A DNA stretch of 64,000 nucleotides. It comes from Pinus tabuliformis (lineage: Eukaryota > Streptophyta > Pinopsida > Pinales > Pinaceae). This document shows positions 13,413 to 25,489 of this stretch, piece by piece. Under the pieces are notes generated by a model. That model worked only from the letters and a program-made list of their open reading frames with translations, was not told the origin of the DNA and searched no databases. The stretch lies in NCBI GenBank assembly GCA_031772625.1, contig CM062816.1, positions 1,665,397,385 through 1,665,461,384 of the forward strand, read 5' to 3'. Numbering within the stretch: the stretch's first letter is position 1; each line of letters opens with the position of its first letter. The position numbers were made by a program, and so were the translations under genes.

Positions 13413-13837
13413 GAAAATTGAATTATAATAAACAAGTAATATAAAAATATATTAAAATAATTGAAATATATATAATTTTAATATTGTTACAATACTGATA
13501 TTTTTAGCTTTTTACAGTGTCAAAATTATAGTGAGCTCGGGAGGCTTCTTTCCAAATTTTTTCAGCATAGGAATAAAATCTTAAATCAAAATAAATAATT
13601 TGTTTCTTTAAGTCCAATAGACCAATGTTTGGTCTTAGCAGACGTTAACCATCATCATCAATATATTTAAAGAATAAATAAATTAAATATATATATATAT
13701 ATTTATGTGGTTTAAAGTTTGCCTATGTCATTTTCCGTGAGTATTTGTTTATATTAGATAGATATGTCCAAAAAAAATGTCACTTCTATTGGTTTATATT
13801 AAGTAGATATATCAAAAAAATAAAAATAAAATATCAC

Positions 13838-13874
<37 letters not shown>

Positions 13875-13888
13875 AATGGTTCTATGAA

Positions 13889-14345
13889 GCCTAATTTGAG
13901 ATTTTCAAGAAAATGGCAAAAACATTTTAATGACACAAACTTAACCAACTAAAATAACTTGTTTAGATAATCTTCGGCAAAATCACAGAAGTCTAAATTC
14001 CTTAATAAAATAACTTTTACACTGAATTTTATATTTATATATGTAATATTTTAATTTAGTTTTTAATATTTTTTAAATTATTTTACAAAATTTTTGTGAG
14101 AATATGGTGAAATTTCATATTTCAATTGTTTAATTATAACCATCCTAATTTGAGATTTTCAAGAAAATAGCAAAAACATTTTAATGACATAGACTTAACC
14201 AACTAAAATAACTTTCACACTGAATTTTATATTTATATATGTAATTTTTCAATTTAATTTTTAATATTTTTAAAATTATTTTACTAAAATTTTTGTTAGA
14301 ATATGGTGAAATTGGATATTTCAATTGTTTAATTATAACCATCAA
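13889..14345. repeat. Tandem duplication, about 256-bp unit
   Basis: CCTAATTTGAGATTTTCAAG starts at about 13889 and again at about 14145. Both copies continue through AACCAACTAAAATAACT, TTTTATATTTATATATGTAA and TTTCAATTGTTTAATTATAA. The first copy has an extra ~45 bp near 13960-14005. Confidence 0.9.
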
Positions 14346-16509
14346 AATGCTTCAAATTTTTGAAAGCTATTAGAGGAGTATTTAATCTATAATAAAAATT
14401 ATAACAAATTAATATTTTTTTGATAAGTTTAGTGGGATTACATCTTTATCACATCCGATATATTATTTTAATTAGGCGATTGAATTGGTGACTTCACATC
14501 AAGAAACGCCTGATAAAACACCCCATCACCTTCTATCCAAAATCATATAGATAATAAACCATCAAAGTTAATATACATTTATAATTTTAAAAATCGCATA
14601 TATCTATATCTATTAAATGTTAATATAGCTTATATATATGAATGAAATCAAAATGGAGAAAGGAGTTTAATGGAATTAATATAATGGAGATTTTACCATT
14701 TAATTTGGATTTAAATAAATAAATAAATCAAGTATACTTTTGTTTAGGATTACAATTAATCTTTAAAAGTTATGAGAAAAAACATTGTTTATGAGTTTTT
14801 TAATTAATAAATTTAAAAACTATTTATTATTTTAATAATAATAAATTAAATTAATTACATAAAATAAAAAGGATGTTTAGTGATATTTTTTAATTATTTA
14901 TTTAAATAATTTTATTTTTATAATTAGAGGAATCAATAATTAGGTTAGTCTTGTACTCATGTGATACACAGTGAATTCTGACAACTCTCATTATGCCTTT
15001 TGGGCCTATGACTTATTCTCCTTTATGTACAATAAACTACTCTAAAATATTTGAACCTTTGATCTCTTATATTACACAATACTTCATATCATGGGAATGA
15101 CCAATTATACTACACCTAGAAAATTATTTTTTAAAAATATTGTTTTTATTTAAAAATGATATATTTAAATAATTCTAAATCAATATATGAAATTCCACTT
15201 AAAATTATTATCAAATTCCACTTAAAATTATTATCAAATTAATTAATAGTTATTTATTATTCAGATAAAAGTTTATTATAAATAAAAAAGTTATAATCAT
15301 TTAAATTTTAATGGGCATGCTTAAGAAAATTCTTAGAAACCAATAGCATAATTAAAACACAACGGCAACTAATATGATAGTAAGATTCACTATCCAAAAG
15401 TGGAAACAAAATAAATCAATTATGAATAGAGTGTTTAACAATGTCCTTCCTCATAGTGATCATGGGTATTGTGGTACATGAAGGAAAAACAAAACTATGA
15501 TTTTAATCATTAGGGTTTGTAATGGAATTGGGAGGAAAAAAGAAATGGATTATAGTGTTTATTATTAATCTAGACCTATTTTAATCTCAGATCTATTAAG
15601 TATTAAGAGAGATAAAACCTCTCGAGGTATAAAATATTTTTTTAGTGCAAAATTTGAGGAAAGGTCTGCAGCTCGAAACAATTGATCTTTCATTACACTT
15701 TAGATATCTCGGGCTAAGATAAATCTAGGTTGTTTTTAGTCATGCATGGTCACAAAAAAAACATGTTGAACATCTAATTATCCTTTTCATTTTAAATATG
15801 TTAAATATGTCTGAGATTAATATTGTCAGTTTATTTTTAAATTTGCTTAGTTATCTAAGTTTGTTGAGATGATAGAGATTGTTAATAACTTGAATGATAA
15901 AAAATGATGGAATAAAGCGTTTGAATGAAAAGTGATCATACAATAGTTTCGAATGATAGAAAATGTGAATAATAAGAATATAGCCAATTACAAATAGTCT
16001 TCTTGTGATAATTATAAAAAAATTTCTTCTACTCTTCTTATTGTTGCACATGTTAGTTTTTCCATCTCTTCATATCGATCATATGAAGAGGGCAGTTGAA
16101 TCGTAGACCACTCAAATCTTTAACTCAAACTATTGTAGTAAACACCATACCTTGCATCTCTTTCACTCCAATATTAATAGTGTCCTTCTACAAAGTCAAT
16201 GATTATGACTTATGGAATGTTAAACCCCATGTAAGTTTCAAATTTAGTTGCTTTCTATTACCTCGTTTGAATACAAAGTGACTAAAAATATTGATTGATG
16301 GAAAATGAGAATAAGAAGAATGTAGTCACAATCACAAATAGCTTTCAATTTCACAAAGAAAACATTTTAGGTAAGTGAACATTTGATTTAAGATGAAAAT
16401 TCAAGTATTTTATTTATGATTGAATTACTATAACACATAAATCAATGTACATAATCAATACTTTTTTGTGTGATTACACTCAAATCAATACACACAGTTA
16501 ATCTAATTA
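14346..16509. other. AT-rich spacer
   Basis: Apart from the foldback element at 15567-15731, nothing coding is seen. Short open frames (15851-16051 -, 16096-16281 +) show no motif. Confidence 0.6.
15567..15731. mobile_element. Foldback/MITE-like hairpin element, copy A
   Basis: The left end AATCTAGACCTATTTTAATC and the right end (reverse complement starting AACCTAGATTTATCTTAG) form diverged inverted arms. The same arm words (CTAGAxCxATxTTAA, GATCTA, then AAACCTCT) occur in the copies at 25140-25299 and 26161-26360. It is non-coding and the most diverged of the three. Confidence 0.6.
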
Positions 16510-16875
16510 ATTTGAAAATAATGTACATGATACATCTAGTTACATCGAATCAAAAATTGAAATCTAAACTCAAATCAATGCATCTAGTCTAAGCAATAAA
16601 ATGATATTAGAAATCAAAATCTACACTGAAATGAATGCATTTAGTGCAAGAAATCAAATAACATTAGAACTCAACATCCACACTGAAATTAATGCATCTA
16701 GTGCAAGAATCAAATATGATTAGGAATTAACATCTACACTGAAATCAATCGATCTAGTGCATGCAATCAAATAAACTTAGAAATCAACAACTGTAGTAAA
16801 ATCAATGCATCTAGTGCTATCAATCAAGTTAAAATATGAATCAACATCTACACTAAAATTAATGCATCTATTTCA
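16510..16875. repeat. Minisatellite, about 57-bp units, 5-6 copies
   Basis: Units of 56-57 bp repeat the pattern ATCAATGCATCTAGTGCAAG, then ATCAAATA, then AATCAACATCTACACTGAA. Clear copies start near 16570, 16627, 16684, 16740, 16797 and 16853, with a more diverged unit to the left. Confidence 0.85.
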
Positions 16876-17025
16876 CTGAAAAACAAAATATTCATGGCTT
16901 TATAAATCCAACTTCTTTTACCTTTTGTAAAATCCTTACTTTCTCTTCCTCTATGGTTAATAATATTCAATATTATATTACACTGTATAATATTTTTATA
17001 TGTATCTATGTTTCCTTTTATTCTT

Positions 17026-17385
17026 CCCTCTCTCCCCCCATCTATGTGTCTATCTCTCTCCCTCTCTCCGCCATCTCTCTCTTTCTCTGACTCTCTCTCC
17101 ACCTCTCTCTCCCCCCCCGCCCCCCCCTCTACCCCCCCGCCCCCCCCCTCTCTCTACCCCACCATATATATATCTATATCCCTCAATTTCTCCTTATTTG
17201 TCTCTCTATATCATCCCCAAACATACACACACTCTCTCTCCCTCTCACTTCCTCTCTCTCTCTCCCCCCTTCTCTACCTGGCTGTCTCTCTCTTCCCTCT
17301 TTCTCTTCTTTCTCCATAACTCTCTCTCCATCACTCCCTTGTTACTCCCTCTTTTTCCCACCTTTCTCTCTCTATGCATTTTTTT
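17026..17385. repeat. Polypyrimidine (CT/C)n tract
   Basis: About 360 bp are nearly pure C/T on the + strand, with runs such as CTCTCTCC, CCCCCCCGCC and TCTCTCTC. Long open frames (17000-17455 and 17008-17319 +; 16848-17102 -) are by-products of this composition. Confidence 0.9.
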
Positions 17386-17775
17386 TCAAATTAATTTACA
17401 AGATCTAACAAAAACTGTCAAAACCCTACTGCAAGAGCGGGGAAAGATGCAATAATAAGTAGGCTAGTTGGAGTATTATAATGAAAATACATTTTTTTGG
17501 CATCTGCAACCTAGAGCAACCACAAAATACTTAGGACAACTATTTCTTTCATAAAGCATATGTACACCCATTCTATTGGTAAAACATCTAAAAGATTAAT
17601 TCAAAGTACTTGATTTTGAATTAGAAATTGTAATGTGCCCACAGCCCTTACGGATTCGACGGTAGTTGAAACGTGGGCCGGTGGTTCCAGTTTATGATAA
17701 TGGATTCTCGATACAATGTTTGATTTTGTTCATGATGTCGTTGCTTGAATTGGTTTTTTTAAATACACGCGTCTT

Positions 17776-17965
17776 GCTACTGCTAGTGTATTCAACACTT
17801 GCATCGGAGCAATTTCTACTTCCTTTAGTAACGCATGCACCCGTAGAAACAAATATCTCGTGATTAATGATTATTATTGTACGGTTAAAATCATTGGAGC
17901 AGTTTCTACTTCTTTAGTAACGTATGTACCCGTACAAACAAATCTCCCGTTATTAATGAATATTA
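17776..17965. repeat. Tandem duplication, about 92-bp unit
   Basis: GGAGCAATTTCTACTTCC, then TTTAGTAACGCATGCACCCG and AACAAAT, at about 17805-17880 recur as GGAGCAGTTTCTACTTC, then TTTAGTAACGTATGTACCCG, at about 17896-17965. Confidence 0.85.
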
Positions 17966-18214
17966 TTGTAACGTTAAATTTTAATATACATTAATTTTAA
18001 TATAGATTTTTTTTAAGTGTGGTAAGATTATATTTCATTGTGTTCAATTTTTCATCTTTATTAGGATAGTACATGATTTGAACTATCTCAATTGAGAGTT
18101 CATTTTTATAGTTATTGCTAATTAAACTATTCCAAATCAATCATATACAATCAAATTTCATTAACTACAATATTAAATTATAATATACAATTCACTTTAG
18201 ATTTGATTATTTTA

Positions 18215-18448
18215 AATAATTGGGGGTGGTTAGTCCCCTGAAGAAGCATTTATTAGGCCTATATGTACAACATTTTTACATATATACAAGCTGATATCCG
18301 TCACATCAATCAACATCAAACACCATATATCAATATACATTCACGATGATACAAATGGCTGCCGTGCAACATCACGATAGAGATCGAACGCTTGGAGGGG
18401 GTGAATAAGCCATCAGCCCCGACCGCTAAACCATACACTCACGTGCAA
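18215..18448 (-). mobile_element. tRNA-derived SINE with 17-bp target-site duplication
   Basis: Read on the - strand, the element starts TTGCACGTGAGTG. It carries a box A-like TGGTTTAGCGGTCGG (18433-18419) and a box B-like GCGTTCGATCTC (18391-18380), spaced as in a tRNA-type RNA polymerase III promoter. The body runs left and ends in ACCACCCCCAATTATT without a long poly(A). Both flanks carry TAGATTTGATTATTTTA: 18198-18214 on the left and 18449-18465 on the right, an exact 17-bp match. Box A, box B and a long direct repeat at about 234 bp fit a plant SINE. I do not recognise a named family. Confidence 0.85.
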
Positions 18449-18599
18449 TAGATTTGATTATTTTATACCTAAGCAATGAATAAATTTTAAAGTTAAATTA
18501 AATTATTTTAATACAATCATATTTATATTAACATATTAAACTATTATTATATAAAATTATTTTAAGTGTATTATATTATTTTGTTATATTACAATGTCA

Positions 18600-20050
18600 A
18601 TAAAAAAATTTAATCAATTGATATATTAATTAATGTATTAATATATTAATTAAAACATTTATTGAGGAATGAGTATTTTATTGATCATATTAATATTAAT
18701 ATTAATATTAATATTAAATTATTAATTTTATTTTTATTTTACGTTACAATATTATTAATATTTTACATTAATATAAAAATCTTGTGACATTAATATAACA
18801 TTAATCTAAAATATATTACATTAATTAATCAAAACATTTATTTATAAATGATTATTTTATTGATTTTATTAATATTAATATTAAATTATTATTTCTATAT
18901 TAAATCTGCAGTACAATACAATTAATGCTTTACATTACAGTGCTATTAATATTTTGTTATATTAATAATATGGTTTCATATTAATGTTATTTTATACCAT
19001 TAATATTTTACATTGATTTTACACTAATATATTAATTAAAATATTGATTTAAAAATATTTAATAATATTAAACAAATTAATTTTACATTACCATTACCAA
19101 TAATTTTTTAATATTAAATTGTATTATTAATAGCTTTCCCTGAAATGAAAAATATAATATATAAATCAATTATGATATGTAATAAAACATACATTAATGT
19201 ATTAATTAAATTGTTTATTTAAAAATATCTAGTAACCTAAAACATTAGTTTACAATAAATAATCTTATAATTATTATAATGAACTTATAATAATTAATAG
19301 GTATTATTATATGTAATATTTTAGTCAATATATTTTAGTCAAGTGAGATATTGATTTAAAAAACATTTGTTGCTCAATGACTGTTTCATTTATTTAATAT
19401 TAATATTAATATTAAATTATTATTTTTAGATTAAATTTATATTAATATATTATGAATGTCTTACATTAATATAAAATGTTTCAGATAAAACATTTATTTG
19501 CCAGTAACTATTTCGTTGATGGTATTAATATTAATACTAAATTATTATATTTACATTAATTCTGCATTACAATACTTTTAATGTTTTACATTACAATGCT
19601 ATTTATGTCTTTTTATATTAATAGTAGTGTAATGTTTTTCTATATTAATAGTGTGGTTTTATATTAATGTTATTTTATATTATAAATATTTTACATTATT
19701 TTTATATTAATTAAAATATCGATTTAGAAATGTTTTATTTTAATTTTATATTACAAAATCAATATATTTTTTTAATATTGAATTATATTAATTAATAATT
19801 TGAATTAATACCAAAAATATAATGTATTTAAATTATCCTAAATCAATTGTGATAAATAGTAATAAATCATAAATGAATATATTAATTAAAATAATAATAT
19901 ATTGAAATATTGTTTAATAAATAAATGTACCCATTAAAGTATTATTAACATTAAATATTAATTTAAGTATATTTAAATTAAATTTAGATTGATGTATTAA
20001 TATTAATATATTGATATTATTTAAAAAAAAATATTAATTAAAAAATTATA
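18600..20050. repeat. AT-rich diverged tandem block (ATTAATATTAAT type)
   Basis: The motif AAAACATTTATT, then TTTTATTGAT, then ATTAATATTAATATTAAATT, then TTTACATTA recurs at about 18655, 18830, 19366 and 19490 with large length differences. It looks like an old, complex tandem array that abuts the satellite starting at about 20060. Confidence 0.65.
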
Positions 20051-20884
20051 TACATGTAAATCAATCATGATTAGTTATTGTTCACCGTCATATTATGACA
20101 AAGATTGTCTCAATATGAAAATCAATCATAATCCAATGTTACATTGTGACAAAGATTGTTCAAATATGAAAATAAATGATGGTCAACCATGGTCAATATG
20201 AAAAATCAACCATGATCCATCATGATCGACCATGGTCGAACTTCACATTCTGATAGATTGTCTCAATATTAAAATTAGCCACCGTCAACCATGGGAAACC
20301 ATGGTGCAACATCACATTGTGACAAAGATTGTCTCAATTTGAAAATCAACCATGCCCAACATTGTCAACCATGGTCAACTGTTGTCAATCATGGATAGCT
20401 ATGGTCAACCATGGTCAATCATGGATAACTATGCTCAAACATGGTGAGCCATGGTCCAACATCACATTGTGACAAAGATTGTCTCGATATGAAAGTCAAG
20501 CATGGCCAACCATGGTCAACCATGGTCAATCATGGGTAACTATGGTCAACCATGGTCCAACATCACATTGCAACAAATAATGTCTCGATATGAAAATCAA
20601 ACATGGCCAACCATAGTCAACCATGGTCAATGATGGATAACTATGGTAAACCATGTTCCAACGTCACAATGATTGGGTCAATATGAAAATTAACCATGGT
20701 CATCCATGGTCAATGTGTCAACGATGGTCAATCATGTGTAACTATGGTTAATATCAAAATCAACAATGGTCCAATGTCACATTGTGAAAAGATTGTCTCA
20801 ACATCAAAATAAATCATGGTCAATCATGGTTCCGCATTGCATTGTGACAAATATTGTGTCAATATGAAAATCAACCATGGTTAA

Positions 20885-21025
20885 CCAGGTTTATTTTAGG
20901 GTGTAAAATATCTATCTTAGGGTTTATTAATATAAGCGTCCATATTCCTATGGTATAATATTATTCATAGGGTTTATAATACTAATCCTAGGGTTTAATA
21001 TAAATACAATGGGTTTATAGTCATG
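20885..21025. repeat. AGGGTTTA (telomere-like) block 1 inside the satellite
   Basis: CTTAGGGTTTATTAATA, then CATAGGGTTTATAATACTAA, then CCTAGGGTTTAATATAAAT. The plant telomere word TTTAGGG (and its shifts) recurs with degenerate spacing, not as a pure telomere array. Confidence 0.7.
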
Positions 21026-21471
21026 GTCAACAATGGTCCAACATCACATTGTAAGAAAGATTATCTTAATATGAAAATCTATCATGGTCAACCATGGTGA
21101 AGAATGGTCCAACATCACATTGTGACAAATATTATCTCAATATGAAAATCAACCATGGTTAACCATGGCCAATCATGGTCAACCAAGGTCAATAAATAAT
21201 CATGATCACATTGTGACAAAGATTATCTCTTTGTCTAATGTCTCATTGTGATAAGCATGGTTATCCATGGTCAACCATTGTCAACCATGGTCCAACATCC
21301 TATTGTGACAAAGATTGTCTCAATATGAAAACCAACCATGGTCAACCATGGTCCAACCTCATGTTGTGACAAATATTGTCTCAATATGAAAATTGATCAA
21401 GGTCAACCATGGTTCAACGTCGCATTGTGACAAAGATTGTGTCAATATGAAAATGAACCATGGTCAACCAT

Positions 21472-21990
21472 GTTTGTTTTAGGGTTTATATACTTTTTGT
21501 TTCTAATATTAATCCCCTGGGTTTAAAATCCCTTCATATTTTAATGTTGATCCCTCGGGCTTATAAGTCCTGTGGGTTTATAGTATCAATCCCTTTGGTT
21601 TATTAAACTAAGGGTTCATATTCTTAGAATATAACATTATTCATAGGGTTTATAATATTAATCCTGAGGTTTAATATTGATCCCTTAGGTTTATAATCAT
21701 GGCCAACCACGGTAAACCATGTTTATTTTTGGGTATATTATATTTATCTTACGACTTATATACCTCGGGTTTATAATATTAATCCCTTGGGTTTAATATT
21801 ATTCCCTTGTGCTTATAATCCCTTGGGTTTTTAGTATTAATCACTTAGGTTTATTAGTCCCTTAGGTTTATATTATCAATCCCTTAGGTTTATTAACCTA
21901 GGGGTTCATATTCCTAGAGTATAATATTATTTATAGGGTTTATAATATTATACTAGGGTTTAATATAAATCCCTTGGGTTTTTAATAATG
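21472..21990. repeat. AGGGTTTA/CCCTTGGGTTTA blocks 2 and 3 inside the satellite
   Basis: Two adjacent copies (about 21472-21712 and 21720-21990) carry CCCTTGGGTTTA and TAATATTAATCCC words and end in the shared GGTTCATATTCCTAGAG-like phrase. They are separated by a short satellite piece. Same module as block 1. Confidence 0.7.
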
Positions 21991-23196
21991 GTTAACCATT
22001 ATCAACCATGGTCCAAAATCACATTGTGAAAAATATTGTCTCAATATAAAGATCAACCATATTTAACCATCATCAACCATGGTCAGTCGTGGTTAACCAT
22101 GGTTTAGTATTACATTGTGACAAAGATTGTCTCAATATGAGAATCAACCATGGCCAACCATGGTTAGCCACGTTCAACCAAGGTCAACCATGATTCAACG
22201 TCACATTGTGACGAAGATTGTCTCACTGAGAAAATCAATCATGGTAAACCATGGTTAATCATGGTTAGTATGAAAATTAACCGTGGCCAACCATGGTCAA
22301 CCAAGGTCCAACATCACATCGTGACAAAGATTGCCTCAATATGAAAATCAACCATGGCTAACCATGGTCAACCATCATCATCCATGGTCAACCATTGTCA
22401 ACCATGGTCATTCACGGTCAACCATCATTAACCATCATCAACCATGATTAATCATGGTCAGCCATGATCATTCATGATCAACCATGCTCATTCATGGTCA
22501 ACCATGCTCATTCATGGTCAGCCATGGTTATTCATTTTCAACCATCATTAACCATCATCAACCATGGTTAATAATGGGCACTCATGGTCAACCATAAGAT
22601 GTTCTCAATATAAGAATCATATAATTTTCTCAATATTAAAATAAATCATAGTAAACCATTGTCAATCATGGTAAATCATGGTCAATCATGGTTAACCATG
22701 GTCAACCTAGTCAACATGAAAATCAATGATGGTCAACCATGATCAACCATTGTCAATCATGGTCAAGCATGGTATATCGTGGTCAATTATGGTCAACCAT
22801 GGTCCAGTGTCACATTGTGACAAAGATTGCATCAATATGAAAATCAACCATGGCTAAGGATGGTAAACGATGGTCCAACCTTGTAATATAAAAATATTGT
22901 CTCAATATGAAAATCAACCATTTTCAAGCATGGCCAATAATCATGGTCGCATTGTGACAAGTATTATCTCTTGGTCCAGCATCACATGTGACAAACATGG
23001 TCTTCCATATTCAACCATCATCGACCATGCTCCAATGTTGCATTGTGACAAAGCTTGTCTCAATATGAAAATCAACCATGGTCAACCATGGTCCAATGTC
23101 GCTTTGTGAAAAATATTATCTCAATATGAAAAGCAATCATGGTCAAACATCACTTTGTGACTAAGATTGTGTCAAAATGAAAATCACACATGGTCA

Positions 23197-23412
23197 ACCA
23201 TGTTTATTTTAGGTTTTACGATATTTATCTTAGCATTTGCATACCATTGGTTTAAAATATTAATCCCTTGGGTTTGTTGGTCCCTTGGGTTTATAATATC
23301 AGTCCATTGGGTTTATTAATCTAAGGGTTCATGTGCCTAGGGTATAATATTATTCATAAGATTTATAATATTAATCCTAGGGTTTAATATAAATCCATTT
23401 GGTATATAATCA
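23197..23412. repeat. AGGGTTTA block 4 inside the satellite
   Basis: A fourth copy of the same module (CCCTTGGGTTTGTTGG, then AAGGGTTCATGTGCCTAG, then CCTAGGGTTTAATATAAAT), again between CCATGGTCAA runs. The spacing shows that the satellite and telomere-like modules were amplified together. Confidence 0.7.
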
Positions 23413-24118
23413 TGGTCAAACATGGTCAACCATGGTTTAATATCACATTGTGACAAAGATTGTCTCAATATGAAGATCAACAATATTCAACCATCGTCAA
23501 ACATTGTCAACCATGGTCAATCATGGTCAACCATGGTCCAATGTCACATTGTGACAAAGATTATTTCAATATGAGAATCAACCATGGTCAAACATGGTCA
23601 ACAAAGTTCAATCATGGTGAACCAAGGTCAACCATGGTCCAACGTCACATTGGGACAAAGATTGTCTCACTATGAAAATCAATCATGGTCAACCAAGGCT
23701 AATCACGTTCAGTCATGGTCAACCATGGTCATTCATGGTTAATATGAAAATCAACCATGGCCAATCACGATCAACCATGGTCCAATGTCACATTGTGACA
23801 AATATTGTCTCAATATGATAATCAACCATGGTCAGTCATGGTTAATATGAAAATCAACCATGGCCAAGCATGATCAACCATGGTCCAACATCACATTATG
23901 GCAAATATTGTATCAATATGAAAATCAACCATGGTGAACCATCGTCACCCATGTTCAACCATTGTGAGCCATGGTCAACCATCATATACCATCATCAACC
24001 ATGGTCAATCATGGTCAATAATTGTCAATAATCATGGTCGAATTGTGGCAAAGATTGTCTCAATATGAAAATAAACCATGGTCTACCATGGTCCAATGTC
24101 GCTTTGTGAAAATAAATC

Positions 24119-24722
24119 TCTGAATATTATTATTATTATTGTTGACAATATCATTAATTTAATCATATTATTATAATATTATCATATTTTTATAAATTTC
24201 CATTGTAATATAATTATTCTTATTGAATTATTATTATATTTATCTATTTATGAATTATTACTCTCATTATTAATATAAATATTAAATCTATATCTATTGA
24301 TGCCTATCGATGTAAATCAACCACATTTAATAATGTGATTGTGCTAGTAATATCTTTTATGTTTCAATTTATTCAAATAAATTCAACATATTAAGCCGAC
24401 ATTTAAAAATGTTGACATATTGTTTTACATTATTCCTACACATCTCCCTTATACTCAGTTGTAGACCATCTCAAAACACAAAAAAATTAAAAACAAAAGA
24501 ATAATAAACTATGTTGTTACATTTTTGCACATATAATATTCTTAACTATTATTGTAATTAATATATGTTAAATTAGTTGGATATTTGCTTTAATGATAAT
24601 ATGAATAATATCTACATTATGTTATAAATGTGTATAAGTTTGAAATGTTTACAAGGATTAATGTACCAATAACAAAATAAACAAATAAGCAAGATTTCAA
24701 AATATATATATATATATATATA

Positions 24723-24820
<98 letters not shown>

Positions 24821-25139
24821 ATTGTGATTAATATTAAAATTAAAATTAAATCATTTTAAAAATAATTTTGGTAAAAAATAGCTTTAAAAAGTAAATAATC
24901 ATATAAAAAAAGTATTATGTAATGCATGTAATATTCTTATTCTTATTTAATTATTTAGTTGATATATAGATTTATAGAATCCACAATGCAAGTAATTTTG
25001 ACTTTCTTATAAATTAGGAGTTTTTGTGTCATTGATGATTAATGGAGACATCTTTCAAAGTTAGATTAACTAAGACTTAGTTTTATAATGGTTTGTGGCT
25101 TATTTCTCGACCAATATAGAGACATTTCTTTAAAATCAG
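24119..25139. other. AT-rich spacer with long (AT)n microsatellite
   Basis: No gene is seen. A nearly pure (AT)n run fills about 24703-24812, interrupted once near 24721. A phrase at 24435-24470 (CTACACATCTCCCTTATACT) recurs with changes near 27005-27040, marking a dispersed duplication. Confidence 0.7.
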
Positions 25140-25299
25140 TCTAGATCCATCTTAACTACAAATATATCAAGCGTTGAGAGGGATCAAATCTTTTGAGGCG
25201 CAAACCTCTTTTATGAGTGCAAAACTTGAATAGAGGTTTTTACTTGAGAGATTTGATCCCTGTTGGAGCTTGATAGATCCGGAGTTAAGATGGATCTAG
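25140..25299. mobile_element. Foldback/MITE-like hairpin element, copy B
   Basis: Left arm: CTAGATCCATCTTAACT at 25141, then ATATATCAAGC, GAGGGATCAAATCT and AAACCTCTTTTA. The right arm is its reverse complement in order: AGAGGTTTTTACTTGAGAGA, TTTGATCCC, GCTTGATAGATCC and GTTAAGATGGATCTAG, ending at 25299. The arms are about 70-75 bp around a short loop. Non-coding. Confidence 0.8.
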
Positions 25300-25489
25300 G
25301 CTAGTTTAATTATTACTTTCATTTTTTTAGTTTAATTTTTATTTTTATTTTTGGTTTTATGTAATTTTATTGAGTCAAAATTTTTAGATAATACAACATA
25401 ATAGGACACTACAAAATCTCTTTCATACTAGGATGGAGAGTGTCTCTCGGCACAAAATGAAAACAAATTGTATATGTATGTTTGTGTGT

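Larger units (their letters stand above)
20060..24118. repeat. 4-kb complex satellite with CCATGGTCAA subunit
   Basis: The block mixes two modules. One is a roughly 10-bp subunit, ACCATGGTCA, repeated in runs (densest near 22350-22560); it contains the palindrome CCATGG. The other is a roughly 40-bp unit (CACATTGTGACAAAGATTGT, then CTCAATATGAAAATCAACC) that recurs every 100-200 bp through the block. Subunits vary by single bases (CAATCATGG, CAACCATCA), so this is an aged array. Open frames inside it (22870-23109, 23460-23675) are repeat translations. The sequence changes abruptly at both ends to AT-rich spacer. Confidence 0.92.

Noticed and set aside
17000..17455. Open frames of 103 and 151 codons in the CT-rich tract (+) and 84 codons on the - strand
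   Set aside because: Low-complexity Ser/Leu/Pro or Arg/Glu strings produced by the polypyrimidine composition; no start context or domain.
17640..17695. GGATTCGACGG as a tRNA box B
   Set aside because: No box A at a suitable distance and no cloverleaf; not comparable with the SINE at 18215-18448.
22870..23675. Open frames of 79 and 71 codons in the satellite
   Set aside because: They translate the CCATGGTCAA repeat (NHGQPWS-like strings) and are not kept between units.
24703..24812. (AT)n run as a possible origin or matrix-attachment site
   Set aside because: A plain microsatellite; nothing in the sequence supports a specific function.
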